A stretch of 64,000 nucleotides of DNA from Delphinapterus leucas (GCF_002288925.2 NW_022098072.1:22591329-22655328); one strand, 5' to 3'; positions 12,768 through 25,189 are shown, numbered from the stretch's first letter. Made by a program: numbers and translations. Notes: generated from the sequence alone by a model not told the origin.

Positions 12768-12975
12768 GGGCTTCCCTGGTGGCGCAGTGGTTGAGAGTCC
12801 GCCTGCCGATGCAGGGGAAACGGGTACGTGCCCCGGTCCGGGAAGATCCCACATGCCGCGAAGCTGCTAGGCCCGTGAGCCATGGCCACTGAGCCTGCGC
12901 GTCCGGAGCCTGTGCTCCGCAACGGGAGACGCCACAACAGTGAGAGGCCCGCGTACCGCAAAAAAAAAAAAAAAA
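12768..12975 (+). mobile_element. Short A-tailed CHR SINE fused to a headless long SINE
   Basis: Complete short type. The A-tail runs straight into AATCCGCCTGCCAATGCAG of a long CHR element that lacks its first 25 or so bases. Confidence 0.95.
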
Positions 12976-13285
12976 TCCGCCTGCCAATGCAGCGGACTCG
13001 GGTTCGAGCCCTGGTCTGGGAAGATCCCACATGCCCGTGCGCCACAACTACGGAGCCTGCACTCTAGAGCCTGCAAGCCACAACTACTGAGCCCACGCAC
13101 CACAACTACTGAAGCCCTCACACCTAGAGCCCGTGCTCCGCAACAAAGAGAAGCCACCGCAACGAGAAACCCACGCACCACAACGAAGAGTAGCCCCCGC
13201 TCACCACAACTAGAGAAAGCCTGCGCTCAGCTATGAGGGTCCAACACAGCCAAAAATAAACTTATTTTAAAAATAGTAATAATCA
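12976..13285 (+). mobile_element. Long CHR SINE lacking its head
   Basis: Starts at ATCCGCCTGCC, inside the head of a normal long copy, then continues through the CTACTGA units and GGGTCCAACACAGCC to an AATAAACTTATTTT tail. Confidence 0.93.
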
Positions 13286-13724
13286 CAGAATGTTATATTT
13301 TGCAAAAATTTATATCAGTGCATTTGACATAAATTAACAATTTAATAAAAGTTGTTAACTAAGAAACACAGGGAATATAGAGTGCCAAGCCAAAAAATTT
13401 GGGGAGGAAACCCAAAGAAGCAAAGCAAAAGGCTGAGCTGGTCAAAAGAGCCTAGAGTAACAGACAGGGCTAAATGGCAGCCAGCAGGTCACAGTCTCTA
13501 AGAGATGGTTGTATCATGTTACTAATTTAGCAGTTTGCCCAGTACTCTCTGCCTTGGATGTATCTTAATTCCCAAAACAACCTTATAGACTACACCCTCC
13601 TCTAACACAGTGCTTGTGACATTTTAAGCTAAGGACCTGATACACAGTAACTACTTTCATATTGCATATATTTTTAAAAACCTGAGATAAGATCCCACCT
13701 AATAAAACAATAATGGAGCAAAAG

Positions 13725-14180
13725 CTTATCTAGTATGTATGATGTGCCAGGCACAGTTCTAAAGCTCTACAAGTACTAGCTCACTTGGTCTTTACAACTC
13801 TGAGATAAGTTCTGTTATTATCCTCACTTTACAGATGAAAAACTGAGACACAGGGAGCTTAAGAAACTTGCCTAGGGACTCCCCTGGTGGTCCAGTGGGT
13901 GAGACTCCACGTTGCCAAAGCAGGGGGCCCGGGTTCGATCCATGGTCAGAGAACTAGTTGCATGCCGCAACTAAGTTCGCATGCCACAACTAAAAGATCC
14001 CGCGTGCTGCAACAAAGATCCCGCATGCTGCAACTAAGACCCGGTGCAGCCTAAATAATTAATTAATTAATTTAAAAGGAAAAAAAAAAAACTTGCCTAA
14101 ACGCACAAAGGCTTAAGTGGCAGACCTGCGATTCAAACCCAGACTGTCTACTTCTAGACCACACTCTTAGTCACTATATC
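13725..14180 (-). mobile_element. MIR SINE relic split by a CHR SINE
   Basis: GTGCCAGGCACAGTTCTAA and TTTACAGATGAAAAACTGAG on the left, and GGCAGACCTGCGATTCAAAC on the right, are the reverse strand of MIR. A CHR SINE sits between them (13875-14088). Confidence 0.85.
13875..14088 (+). mobile_element. Intermediate-length CHR SINE (GCAACTAAG-repeat type)
   Basis: Head GGGACTCCCCTGGTGGTCCA, several GCTGCAACTAAGACCC-like units and an AATTAATTAATT tail. The TSD AAACTTGCCTA is at 13864-13874 and 14089-14099. Confidence 0.93.
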
Positions 14181-14559
14181 ATCCAGACTATGGAATTAAA
14201 ATCACACATACCAAGCACTTAACTATAGGTAAAAAGTTAAAACAATTAAAAACTGTTCTTAAGTATTCAATCATGTTATATATATTCTTCAGCATTTGCG
14301 ACATTTCCTTGGAAAATTAAAATTCAAATGATTGTTGTACAAAATATGTTAAAAAATGAGAAACGCTTACAATACAAAACCAAAAGAAAAAATTTAAAAA
14401 CAAAAAAAGGCCTAAAAAAGACTAAAGAACATATATCCAAATAACATTCAAATAATATTGGTGTTAGAGTAGCAAAATTGAGTGATTCCATTTCCATTTA
14501 TTAAAACTTGTTGTCATATGATTACACAACTCACTAAGACATTTTTAAACCTTCAAAAA
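14181..14559. other. AT-rich intronic sequence, nothing recognised
   Basis: A-rich throughout, with no frame or repeat family recognised. Confidence 0.5.
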
Positions 14560-15345
14560 AATTCAACACAATGGATACTACCACATACCAATTAGGATGG
14601 CTACTATCAAAAAAAAAATTTTTTTAAGGAAAAAAACAACAAGCGTTGGCAAGGCTGTGGAAAAGTTGGGACCCCTATATACTGTTGGTGAGAATGTAAA
14701 ATGGTGCAGTTGCTATAGAAAATACTATGGCAGTTCTTCAAAAGATTAATAATAGAATTACTACATTATTCAGCAATTCCACTTCTGGGTATATAGCCAA
14801 AGGAGTTCAAAGCAGGGATTCTCAAAGAAATATCTGTACACCCATGTTCACAGCAGCCTTATTCATAACAGCCAAAAGGTGGAAGCCACCCAAGTCTCCA
14901 TCAATGGATGAATGGATAAACAAAATGTGCTATATACATACAATGGAATAGTATTTAGCCTTGAAAAAGAAGAAAATGCCTGCACATACTACAACATGGC
15001 TTAACCTTGAGGACATTACGCTAGATAAAGTAAAGAAGTCCCAAAAGGACAAATACTGACGATTCTTCTTATATGAGGTACCAGAGTCATCAAATTCATA
15101 GAGATGAAAAGTAGGATGGTGGTTGCCAGGGGCTGGGAGAAGGGGAAAAATGGGAAGTTATTCTTTAATAGGTACAGGGTATCAGTTTTACAAAATGAAA
15201 AGAATTTTGTGAATAGATGGTGGTGATGGTGGCACAAAAACATTAATGTATTCGATGTCGCTGAACTGTACACTTAAAAATGATTAAAATGGTAAATTTT
15301 ATTTTATGTGTACATATGTTGTCACAATTCTTTAAAAAAGTAATA
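14560..15345 (+). mobile_element. Old L1 3' end
   Basis: ORF2 C-terminal sequence on the plus strand (CCCATGTTCACAGCAGCC, TCTCCATCAATGGATGAATG), then a 3' UTR with GGTTGCCAGGGGCTGGGAGA and TGTACACTTAAAAATGATTA. Frames are broken. Confidence 0.85.
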
Positions 15346-15436
15346 GGTGTTAAGTGTATAACATACAAAAAGGTATGTATAAAAAAAGATAAAGAAAATT
15401 ATGTTATTTCATCTTCCAGAAAAAGTACTATAAATC

Positions 15437-15750
15437 CTTTTTTTTTAATTTATTTCTTTTATTTATTTATTTTTGGCTGCATTGGGTCTTCGTTGCTGTG
15501 CACGGGCTTTCTCTAATTGTGGTGAATAGGGGCTACTCTTCATTGCAGTGCGTGGGCTTCTCATTGCAGTGGCTTCTCTTGCTGCAGAGCACGAGCTCTG
15601 GGCTCGTGGGCTCTAAAGCGCAGGCTCAGTAGTTGTGGCGCTTGGGCTTAGTTGCTTCACGGCATGTGGAATCTTCCCAGACCAGAGCTCGAACCTGTGT
15701 CCCCTGCATTGGCAGGCAGATTCTTAACCACTGCACCACCAGGGAAACCC
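15437..15750 (-). mobile_element. Long CHR SINE, minus strand
   Basis: Reversed tail TTTATTTATTTATTTTTGGC to reversed head CCACCAGGGAAACCC. The TSD TATAAATC is at 15429-15436 and 15751-15758. Confidence 0.95.
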
Positions 15751-15758
15751 TATAAATC

Positions 15759-17544
15759 TCTTTTTAATGTATATTGTTACATGGTTGAAACAAGTATACT
15801 ATATACTTTTTTTTTTAAAGTAATTATTATCAATGCTATGCTTACCAATGTCAATCCTCCTTAGTACTGAAATATTTAATTTTACTAAACGTTTAATTGG
15901 AAAAAAAAATTTTTAACTCAAAAGTTAAAATAATTAAAGCATTAATTTTGCACCAAGAACTTAAAGAGTATAATATCAAAATAATAGTTTAAATTTTCTA
16001 GGTTTCCCAGCAGAACAGCTTCTCTACTCAGAGTTACCAAAGAGTTACATTCTTGTATTTTAAGCCTTTCAATCAAATCTCTTTTGTAAGAGATTACACA
16101 TGTATTATTACTACTTAGGCTATATTGGTCTCCCTACCTCCATTCTCAATCCCTTTTGCAGCAGACATACTGGCAGCCTACCATATACCCATTCTCCCTT
16201 TCTTGCTTAGTAACAGACCCTAGTTTTACTCTGGGCAGCATACCCACGTAAGAGTGTACACTTCCTAGCCTTCCTTGCTGCTAGGACTGGTGAATGAGCT
16301 AGAAGTGGAAGTCATTGGATGAGACTTCCAGGAAAGCTACTTAAAGGGGATGATTTGGCTGTGTGTCTGTCTGCAACTTGGACATGATGAATGGCACTCC
16401 AGCAGTCATTTTGGACCATGAGGTAACAGAATTATGCTAAAGGACAGTGAGGCAGACAGAAGGAACTCAGGTCCTTGATGAACTCAGATCCTAGAGTCAC
16501 CATACAAAGCTTCAGTGTGAGAAATATACCTCTATCTTGTTGAGACCACTTGTTTTGTATCTAGGTAAACCAGAATCTAATTAAATAACTCACTTTTATG
16601 CTGCTATTAGTGATCTTTCTAAAATGTAAATCATAATTATCAAAATCCTTATCTTGCCACATAGGCCCTTCCATGACTTCTTTGGCCTCTGCTTATTTCT
16701 GCAGCCTTACCTTAACCTTAAGCTCCAGCCATAAAGAACCACATGTAGGATGGTGACCGCAGTTAACAATACTGTATTGCATGTTTGAAAGTTGCTAAGG
16801 GAATAGATCTTAAAAGTTCTCATCACAAGAAAAAAGAATTTTGTAATTACGTATGGTGACATACTAAAAAGAAATAGGGAGAGAATATGTACTCTGCACC
16901 CAGGATATGGTGTACTATCTATGCCATTAGGTCAATTTTATTAACTGTGTTACCTAAATTGTCAAAATCCTAAAGATTCCTAACTGTACTGTTGTATCAT
17001 TTACAATGAAACGTATATTTAAACTTTTACTCTGGAAAAAAAAAGAAAAGAAATTCAAATGTGATTCATTTCAAATCACAAAAATTCTGATATTAAGGAA
17101 TGTATTAGAAGACATCAGGATTCTAAGCCAGTTGATAATACTTAATTTCCTTAACTATAAAATATCATTTCTCTTCCCAAACAAACCAAGTATCCTGAGT
17201 GGATAAATAAATCTTTTTTTTTTTTTTTTCAGTACAACTTTTGAGGTCTTGAGGAGAAAAAGGCAACAGAGAACATTTTCTCTCTTGCAAGACATCCGTA
17301 CAACAAATATTCATTGAGCATCATATATGTGCCAAGCATTGTACTAGGCAGTTAAATACAGAATAATGAGCTCTTTGAAAAAGCCCCAAGGTACTAAGAG
17401 TGTATTTATCCTCATCTACGTGAGATGAGAAAGCTTAGAGGAGATGGCATTTAAATTTTTTTAAAGGGAAAATGAAACTTAAGAAAAAGATTTAATTTTC
17501 CATTTTTTATGAGCTCCATTTGTTTTTAGGTAAAATAGGAGGAG
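15759..17544. other. Intronic sequence with one possible old repeat
   Basis: 16195-16560 (TGTCTGCAACTTGGACATGA, TTTTGGACCATGAGG) looks like a medium-reiteration repeat that I cannot name. 16650-16740 may be L2. The rest shows nothing recognisable. Confidence 0.4.
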
Positions 17545-17745
17545 CCAGTGTCTTTTTAGTGCCCACTATGTAGCCCTGTACCAGGTTCTTTACACAGGTT
17601 CTTTACATTTAATTATCTCAATTAAGCCTCATAAAATTTCTGTGAGATACTTCTTAACCTCATTTTAAAGGCTAAGAAATATAATACATAATTTGTTAAA
17701 CAGCTAGGATCTGAGCTCAGAAATATCTGCCTCTAACAACTGACA
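17545..17745 (-). mobile_element. MIR SINE relic
   Basis: GTGCCCACTATGTAGCCCTG, TTAATTATCTCAATTAAGCC and ACAGCTAGGATCTGAGCTCA follow the reverse strand of MIR. Confidence 0.7.
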
Positions 17746-18991
17746 CTCATTACACATTAGCTCTTAAAGCTTTAGATATAAACATAAAATATAGGGGCCA
17801 AGAGACAGTTATCAATAAATAACTCACCAATTAACTTAGCTTCCATATGCTTCATCACTAACTACAACAGTTTAGCTGGGTATAAGGAAGCCACTTTTTA
17901 AATGACGAGGAAAAAACTGACTTTAAAGAGCACAACTGATAGAATCAAAATTCAAACTTTCTGAAGTAAGCTTTAAAGCATAAATAAAAACCAACAGCAA
18001 AACTTCAGAATAAATCTTTCTCATTACAATCGTCTTTCATTCCCTCCAGTATTAAGTAGGAGAATACATTGCAGGAGATAACGTCTCTCCTAAATTCTAT
18101 GTATGTTTTACGATCCCAATCGATGACTCTGAGAGAAAGCCTATTTCTCACCACATAATACTGATATTTACAATAATACCTCAGATGAGTAACTACATCC
18201 ATTAAAAGTTTAGTAAAAATACTAATAATAATAGAGTCCAAACAAGAAAATAACTCTAGGGAAAAAATTAATTTAATGCTATGACTGTTGTGATTCAACA
18301 ATCCTTACCCAGATCTTCTCAAGCCTCAAAAGAGATGTATTATTAAAACAGTGCATGTATCCAGGCAACTCTTTATAAGAGGTTCAGGAAAGGATATAAC
18401 CTAAAACTAAATAAGAAGTCCCCCGAAATGTGGCACAAGACATTTCAGATAGGTAGAATAAAGTGTCCCAACAGTGAGGATGGTTCAATGCAATGGTGAA
18501 TAACCAAAAAAACTTTAAATTTTCTCCTATGGGAATATTTTAAAATTCAGAAAATTTTATCTATATGAAAGTTCATGTTTAATCCTATCTGAAAACAAAA
18601 GAGGTTGGCATCAGCAACCTAAGTCTTTCTCACCCAGGAACAAATGTCTTAGCCCCGTAACCCCCAGCCATTAACCAACCAATCATATTTTAGTCACCTG
18701 GTTACTGAGGATCTTTCACTGGGTCCCAGAACTCAGAGTCCACATCAATAATGCCTTGTTATGCATATTTTTACACAACATAGAACAGAGGTTTCACACT
18801 GCGAATTTTACAGCCCTGTTCCCCATGGTGAGAAACACAGCAGAACCTGATGAAAGTAAGATCCTACTCAGAGACCCAAATAACCCTTAATTCAGAGTCA
18901 AAGAACCTCTGCCAACAACTTGCCCAGGTGCCTCTCCCACCGCACTCTGATCCCAATTCCTCAGAATAAAAATTTAAAGATTCCAACAGGA
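17746..18991. other. AT-rich intronic sequence, nothing recognised
   Basis: A 98-codon open frame on the minus strand (18005-18301) has no recognisable domain and is probably chance. Confidence 0.5.
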
Positions 18992-19199
18992 GGGCTTCCC
19001 TGGTGGCACACTGGTTGAGAGTCCACCTGCCGATGCAGGGGACACGAGTTTGTGCCCCAGTCCGGGAAGATCCCACATGCCGTGGAGCGGCTGGGCCCGT
19101 GAGCCATGGCCGCTGAGCCTGCGCGTCCGGAGCCTGTGCTCCGCAACGGGAGAGGCCACAGCAGTGAGAGGTCCGCGTACCGCAAAAAAAAAAAAAAAA
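18992..19199 (+). mobile_element. Short A-tailed CHR SINE
   Basis: Complete. The 16-bp TSD AAAGATTCCAACAGGA is at 18976-18991 and 19200-19215. Confidence 0.97.
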
Positions 19200-19242
19200 A
19201 AAGATTCCAACAGGAAATTTGTGAAATATAAAAACTAATGCT

Positions 19243-19701
19243 GGGACTTCCCTGGTGGTGCAGTGGTTAAGAATCCGTCTGCCAACGCAGGGGACACGGG
19301 TTCAAGCCCTGGTCCGGGAAGATCCCACATGCCATGGAGCAACTAAGTCTGTGCACCACAACTACTGAGCCTGCACTCTAGAGCCCACAAGCCACAACTA
19401 CTGAGCCCACGTGCCACAACTACTGAGCCTTGCTCTAGAGCCCACAAGCCACAACTACTGAGCCTGCGTGCCACAACTACTGAGCCTGTGCCCTAGAGCC
19501 CACGAGCCACAACTACTGAGCCTGTGTGCCACAACTACTGAAGCCCGCATGCCTAGGGTCCGTGCTCTGCAACAAGAGAAGCCACCGCAATGAGAAGCCC
19601 GCGCACCACAACAAAGAGCAGCCCCTGCTTGCCACGAGAGAAAGCCTGCATGCAGCAACAAAGGCCCAACGCAGCCAAAAATAAATTATTTTTTAAAAAC
19701 C
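19243..19701 (+). mobile_element. Long CHR SINE with expanded internal tandem repeat
   Basis: Normal head and tail, but seven CCACAACTACTGA units (about 19348-19545) where other copies have three. That makes it roughly 110 bp longer. The TSD ACTAATGCT is at 19234-19242 and 19702-19710. Confidence 0.95.
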
Positions 19702-19710
19702 ACTAATGCT

Positions 19711-20118
19711 ACAGTTACACACCAAAACAGAAGCAACTTCTCAAAGGAACCTGCTATCCTCAACTAATTCAAGGGAGAAACACAATTAGTAAGAGAAAAG
19801 GACATAACAGTTCTTACCTGTCAAAACAGAATTGAATTCTTACTTTTATATACTACCTGTCTAAATAAACCTGGAAATACAGGAAGAAAATAAGAACAAA
19901 GGATACACTTTCCACTCTGTAATTATGCAGTTGGTAAAACTGCTATTCTTCCTTTTATGCCACCTCACTGACCCCACAATTTGGACCCAGGTTCTGGGCA
20001 ACCCACTCAGCTACCTTCCTGGCCTTTTTCAGAGCTGCAGGAGCGGGCTCTTCACCCCACTCATCCAACTGGTCACTGAATCCCACTTATCTCCTAAATA
20101 TCTTTTGACCTTCCTCCC
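19711..20118. other. Intronic sequence, nothing recognised
   Basis: No repeat family or coding signal was recognised. Confidence 0.5.
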
Positions 20119-20135
20119 AGCTTTGCCCCTTTTCT

Positions 20136-20584
20136 TTCTTTTTAAAAAATTTTCAATTTATATCGGACTATAATTGATTTACAATGTTGTGTTAGTTTCA
20201 GGTGTACAGCAAAGTAATTCAGTTATACATATACATATATCTATTCTTTTCCCATTTACGTTATTACAGAATATTGAGCCGAGTTCCCTGTGCTATACAG
20301 GAGGTCCTTGTTGGTTATCTATTTTAAATATAGTAGTGTGTATATGTCAATCCCAAACTCCCAATTTATCCCTCCCCCCCACCCCCGCAACCTTTCCCCT
20401 TTGGTAACCATATATTTGTTTTCTAAGTCTGTGAGCCTGTTTCTGTTTTGCAAATAAGTTCATTTGTATCATCTTTTAGATTCCACATATAGGCGATATC
20501 ACATGGTATTTGTCTTTCTCTGTCTGTCTGACTCACTTCACTTAGTATGATAATCTCCGGGTCCATCCATGTTGCTACAAATGT
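20136..20584 (-). mobile_element. L1 3' UTR fragment, minus strand, 5'-truncated
   Basis: Reverse strand of an artiodactyl/cetacean L1 3' end (TTTACAATGTTGTGTTAGTT, CAGGTGTACAGCAAAG, TTCCCTGTGCTATACAGG). The exact 17-bp TSD AGCTTTGCCCCTTTTCT is at 20119-20135 and 20585-20601. Confidence 0.95.
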
Positions 20585-20619
20585 AGCTTTGCCCCTTTTC
20601 TACCCCCACAGCTGCCACT

Positions 20620-20740
20620 AAGAAACAGGTCCTCCTCATTTCTCACCTGGACCTCTCTAACAGCCTCCTGCTCCACTCTCCTCCCTCTCTGGTCCACTCC
20701 ACCATCCACACTGCTGCAAAACTGATCATGAAATTCCACT
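20620..20740 (+). mobile_element. Possible L2 fragment
   Basis: CTCACCTGGACCTCTCTAAC and GCTGCAAAACTGATCATG resemble L2 3' sequence. Confidence 0.4.
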
Positions 20741-21068
20741 CTGTGAGGTTACACACCCAACTGTTAGCAGTAGTTATCTCTAGTGAATGCCTACATTTCT
20801 GGTGTTACTTGTTTGCACTTTATAACAAGCATGTATCCCTTTTACAGTCAGAAAAGAATGTTTACTATTTCCATTTTGGGAACTATTATAATCTATTCCA
20901 TTTGAAATCTATTACCCCATTTCATCAGGTTAAAGGTCACATTCTTTAGCCAGGCACACGATGATCATGCTCTGCCTTTCTCAGATGTATTTCTAATCTC
21001 CATCCCCAGTACTTACCTTAGCCATACTGAATTACCTGCTATTGTGTTTCTTGATAGCCTAATTTTAT

Positions 21069-22530
21069 TTTTTTAACATCTTTATTGGAATATAATTGCT
21101 TTACAATGGTGTGTCAGTTTCTGCTGTATAACAAAGTGAATCAGCTATATGTATACATATATCCCCATATCCCCTCCCTCTTGCGTCTCCCTCCCTATCC
21201 CACCCCTCTAGGTGGTCACAGAGCACCGAGCTGATCTCCCTGTGCTATGCGGCTGCTTCCCACTAGCTAGCTATTTTACGTTTGGTAGTGTATATATGTC
21301 CATGCCATTCTCTCACTTTGTCCCAGCTTACCCTTCCCCCTCCCCATGTCCTCAAGTCCATTCTCTACATCTGCATCTTTATTCCTGTCCTGTCCCTAGG
21401 TTCTTCAGAACCATTTATTTTTTTTAGATTCTATATATATGTTAGCATACAGTATTTGTTTTTCTTTCTGACTTACTTCACTCTGTATAACAGACTCTAG
21501 GTCCATCGGCCTCACTGCAAATCACTCAATTTCGTTTCTTTTTATGGCTGAGTAATATTCCATTGCATATATGTGCCACATCTTCTTCATCCATTCATCT
21601 GTCGATGGACACTTAGGTTGCTTCCATGTCCTGGCTATTGTAAATAGTGCTGCAATGAACACTGTGGTACATGACTCTTTTTGAATCATGGTATTGTCTG
21701 GGTATATGCCCAGTAGTGGGATTGCTGGGTCACATGGTAGTTCTATTTGTACTTTTTTAAGGAACCTCCATACTGTTCTCCATAGTGGCTGTATCAATTT
21801 ACATTCCCACCAGCAGTGCAAGAGTGTTCCCTTTTCTCCACACCCTCTCCAGCATTTATTGTTTCTAGATTTTTTGATGATGGCCATCCTGACGGGTGTG
21901 AGATGATATCTCATTGTAGTTTTGATTTGCATTTCTCTAATGATTAGTGATTTTGAGCATCCTTTCATGTGTTTGTTGGCAATCTGTATATCTTCTTTGG
22001 AGAAATGTTTATTTAGGTCTTCTGCCCATTTTTGGATTGGGTTGTTTGTTTTTTAGATATTGAGCTGCTTGTAAATTTTGCAGATTAATCCTTTGTCTGT
22101 TGCTCCGTTTGCAAATATTTTCTCCCATTCTGAGGGTTGTCTTTCATCTTGTTTATGGTTTCCTTTGCTGTGCAAAAGCTTTTAAGTTTCATTAGGTCCC
22201 ATTTGTTTATTTTTGTTTTTATTTCCATTTCTCTAGGAGGTGGGTCAAAAAGGATCTTGCTGTGATTTATGTCATAGAGTGTTCTGTCTATGTTTTCTTC
22301 TAAGAGTTTGATAGTGTCTGGCCTTACATTTAGGTCTTTAATCCATTTTGAGTTTATTTTTGTGTATGGTGTTAGGAAGTGTTCTAATTTCATTCTTTTT
22401 ACATGTAGCTGTCCAGTTTTCCCAGCACCACTTACTGAAGAGGCTGTCTTTTCTCCATTGTATATTCTTGCCTTCTTTATCAAAGGTAAGGTGACCATAT
22501 GTGCGTGGGTTTACCTCTGGGCTTTCTATC
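21069..22530 (-). mobile_element. Young 5'-truncated L1, minus strand
   Basis: About 1.46 kb. The ORF2 C-terminus reads in long stretches (147 codons at 21522-21968; 137 codons at 22085-22498), with stops and a frameshift between them. The TSD is at 21053-21068 and 22531-22546 (GATAKCCTAATTTTAT, one mismatch). Not a host gene. Confidence 0.96.
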
Positions 22531-22546
22531 GATATCCTAATTTTAT

Positions 22547-23363
22547 ACATTTTGCTTCCCCTGTATAGAACACAGAAATGTAACAATAATCTTGAGTCTG
22601 TTCCTAATAATCAACCTACCTCCCACTAATAGCTATGTCATTAATCTAAGAAAAATAGACTTATCTCACCTTGCAGCACATTATGTCTAATTGTAGCCCA
22701 CAGTACCACAATTGTACCAACATACTAAATTCTTTCCTTCTAACCAGGGAGGAACTGGTGTTTTTAAAAGGATAAATTAGGAAGGCACTCTGCATCCATA
22801 GCCAAAGAGATGATATAGGAAGAGGCACAATGCAGAGTGCTCAATTTGGGTAGGGGATTGAAGAGTAGAGAAAAATAGGGCAAGTACCCTGGATAAATTT
22901 GCAGCACAACTTCTCACTGAGTGGAACAGCTTTATCTGAAGTGTTATAAATTTTCATCAAGTAAAAGCATAATAAAGTTAAATTGGAAAATAGTACGAAT
23001 ATTTATATTACCTTCCCTTCTTTTAGCATGAAAATTTAAAAGTTGGCCACTTTTTCAAAGCACATCATTGGTTTCACCTTCCTTCAGTTTCTTCTACTAC
23101 GTAAACAAGTACAAACAACCATATGGAAATTACAGAGACTATGTGTAACTTAATGAAATCTCTTCTTCTGATTATAAATTACACACAATTCTCTCTTTCA
23201 AACCATGTTAAATACAGAAACAAAACCAAGATCTTTACAACTACAAACCAAACACATGAAAATAAGTCAAAACATTCCTTTCATTTGATTGTGTAACTGG
23301 GTAAAATAAAACCAGCAAATTGCATTGCCCAATACAGAGTTCTACCTAAAGAAATAAATCAAG
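22547..23363. other. Intronic sequence, nothing recognised
   Basis: Mixed AT-rich sequence without an evident repeat or frame. Confidence 0.5.
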
Positions 23364-23372
23364 AAAAAGATA

Positions 23373-23581
23373 GGGCTTCCCTGGTGGCGCAGTGGTTGGG
23401 GGTCCGCCTGCCGGTGCAGGGGACACGGGTTTGTGCCCCGGTCCCGGAGGATCCCACATGCCGCGGAGCGGCTGGGCCCGTGAGCCATGGCCGCTGAGCC
23501 TGCGCGTCCGGAGCCTGTGCTCCGCAACGGGAGAGGCCACAACAGTGAGAGGCCCGCGTACCGCAAAAAAAAAAAAAAAAA
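23373..23581 (+). mobile_element. Short A-tailed CHR SINE fused to a headless long SINE
   Basis: Complete short type. Its A-tail leads into AAGAATCCGCCTGCC of a long copy without a head. One TSD (AAAAAGATA, 23364-23372 and about 23914-23922) flanks the whole composite. Confidence 0.95.
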
Positions 23582-23913
23582 GAAAAAGAATCCGCCTGCC
23601 AATGCAGGGGACAAAGGTTTAAACCCCGGTTTGGGAAGATCCCACATGCCGCAGAGCAACTAAGCCCGTGTACCACAACTACTAAGCCTGCGCTCTACAG
23701 CCCGCGAGCCACAACTACTGAGCCCGTGTGCCACAACTACTGAAGCCCACGCACCTACAGCCCGTGCTCTGCAACGGGAAGCCACTGCAATGAGAAGCCC
23801 GCGCACCACAACAAAGAGTAGCCCCTGCTCGCCACAACTAGAGAAAGCCCGCGCACAGCAACGAAGACCCAATGCAGCCAAACATAAATAAATAAATAAA
23901 TTTATTTTTTTAA
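23582..23913 (+). mobile_element. Long CHR SINE lacking its head
   Basis: Starts at AAGAATCCGCC, three CTACTGA units and an AAATAAATAAATAAAT tail. This is the right half of the composite. Confidence 0.94.
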
Positions 23914-24249
23914 AAAAAGATAGGGAAAGAGGGATGGGGACAAGGACAGTTCAACAGGTTACAATGGCTGAGGAGCAAATCTAAGGATTTTCATACTTTT
24001 TGTGCTACATTATATAATCTTCATTCTATTAAAAGAACAAAATTACAATGTTCTTACCTGTAATAATGGTATTATGGTTACGCAGGAGAATGTGTTTATT
24101 TTTAGGAGAGGCATGCTGAAATATTAAAGGCTATAGTGCCATGATGATTGCAACTTAGTTTCAAGTGGCTCAGAAAATATATATACGTATGTACAAACAT
24201 ATTTACAGACAAAGCAAATATAGCAATCTGTTAACTATTTAATCTGGAC

Positions 24250-24505
24250 CTGAGGATGGCAAACTATACCCCAAGCCAAATCCAGCTGAGCCTGTTTTTG
24301 TAAATAAACTTTTACTAGAACACTGCCATGCCCTTTCATTAACCTGTTGTCTACAGCTGCTTTCTCTCTACAACTCCAGAAGTAATAGTTGTAACAGAGA
24401 CCATATGGCCTCCAAAGCCTAAAATATTTACTGGCCCTTTACATAAGTACAGAAAATATCTGGCCCTTTACGGAAGAAATTTTGCTAACTCCTATGTAGA
24501 CAGTG
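24250..24505 (+). mobile_element. hAT-type (MER) DNA transposon relic
   Basis: GGCAAACTATACCCCAAGCC, TTTTTGTAAATAAACTTTTA, AAGCCTAAAATATTTACTGG and CCCTTTACGGAAGAA match a common non-autonomous hAT element. A diverged copy is at 43205-43450. Confidence 0.7.
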
Positions 24506-24824
24506 GATATATAGGTGATCATAGAACCAAGTCTTTAAGCTTTTCTGTATGTTTGAATTTTTTTACAATAAAAAGTTGGAAATACGTACACTTTTATACA
24601 CAAGTCTTTTGATTTCTTCAGAATACAGACAAATACAGAAACAGATCATTGAAAAAGAGAGCTTGCACACAATCATAATACTGGTATGATACTAAAAAGA
24701 GTTATGCAGTTTTTAGTGCAAAAGGAACAACCTTTTAGGACAGCAATTTGGAGATATCTAATTTTAAACACTCCTACCCTATACCTATCCTACAAAAATA
24801 CACAAGTGTGACAAGATTAGTAGC

Positions 24825-25040
24825 AGTGCTTGTTATCTGTCAGACCCTTCACATGTCACGCAATCCTCACAACAACCCTATGAGGTAAGTAAGGACCACT
24901 ATTCTCCCCATTTTACATACGAGGAAACTAAGACATAGAGTTAATATGCCCAAGTCACACAGCTAATGGTATCACTGGGATTATGAATTCAGATAAAACT
25001 TCAAAGCTCAATCGTAATCACCATACAACACTGCCTGTTG
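24825..25040 (-). mobile_element. MIR SINE relic
   Basis: CAATCCTCACAACAACCCTA, CATTTTACATACGAGGAAAC and CAAGTCACACAGCTAATGG are reverse-strand MIR. Confidence 0.85.
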
Positions 25041-25189
25041 AAAAAAAGGACAAAGGAAGTAAATGCAAAATAACCAAAAGATGAATACATAGAACCAATA
25101 CACAATGCAGACATTCAACCTCCCTGGTAATAAAATAATAATAATATAAATGAAAGCAAAATATCATCTGCCTGTCAGCTTAGATAAGC

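Noticed and set aside
18005..18301. 98-codon minus-strand frame as a gene
   Set aside because: Low-complexity, no domain, no promoter or splice context.
19348..19545. Regular repeats with spacers as a CRISPR array
   Set aside because: Units lie inside a SINE, spacers are themselves similar, and the genome is mammalian.
21522..21968. 148-codon frame with clear protein similarity
   Set aside because: It is the C-terminal part of L1 ORF2 in a 5'-truncated insert, not a host gene.
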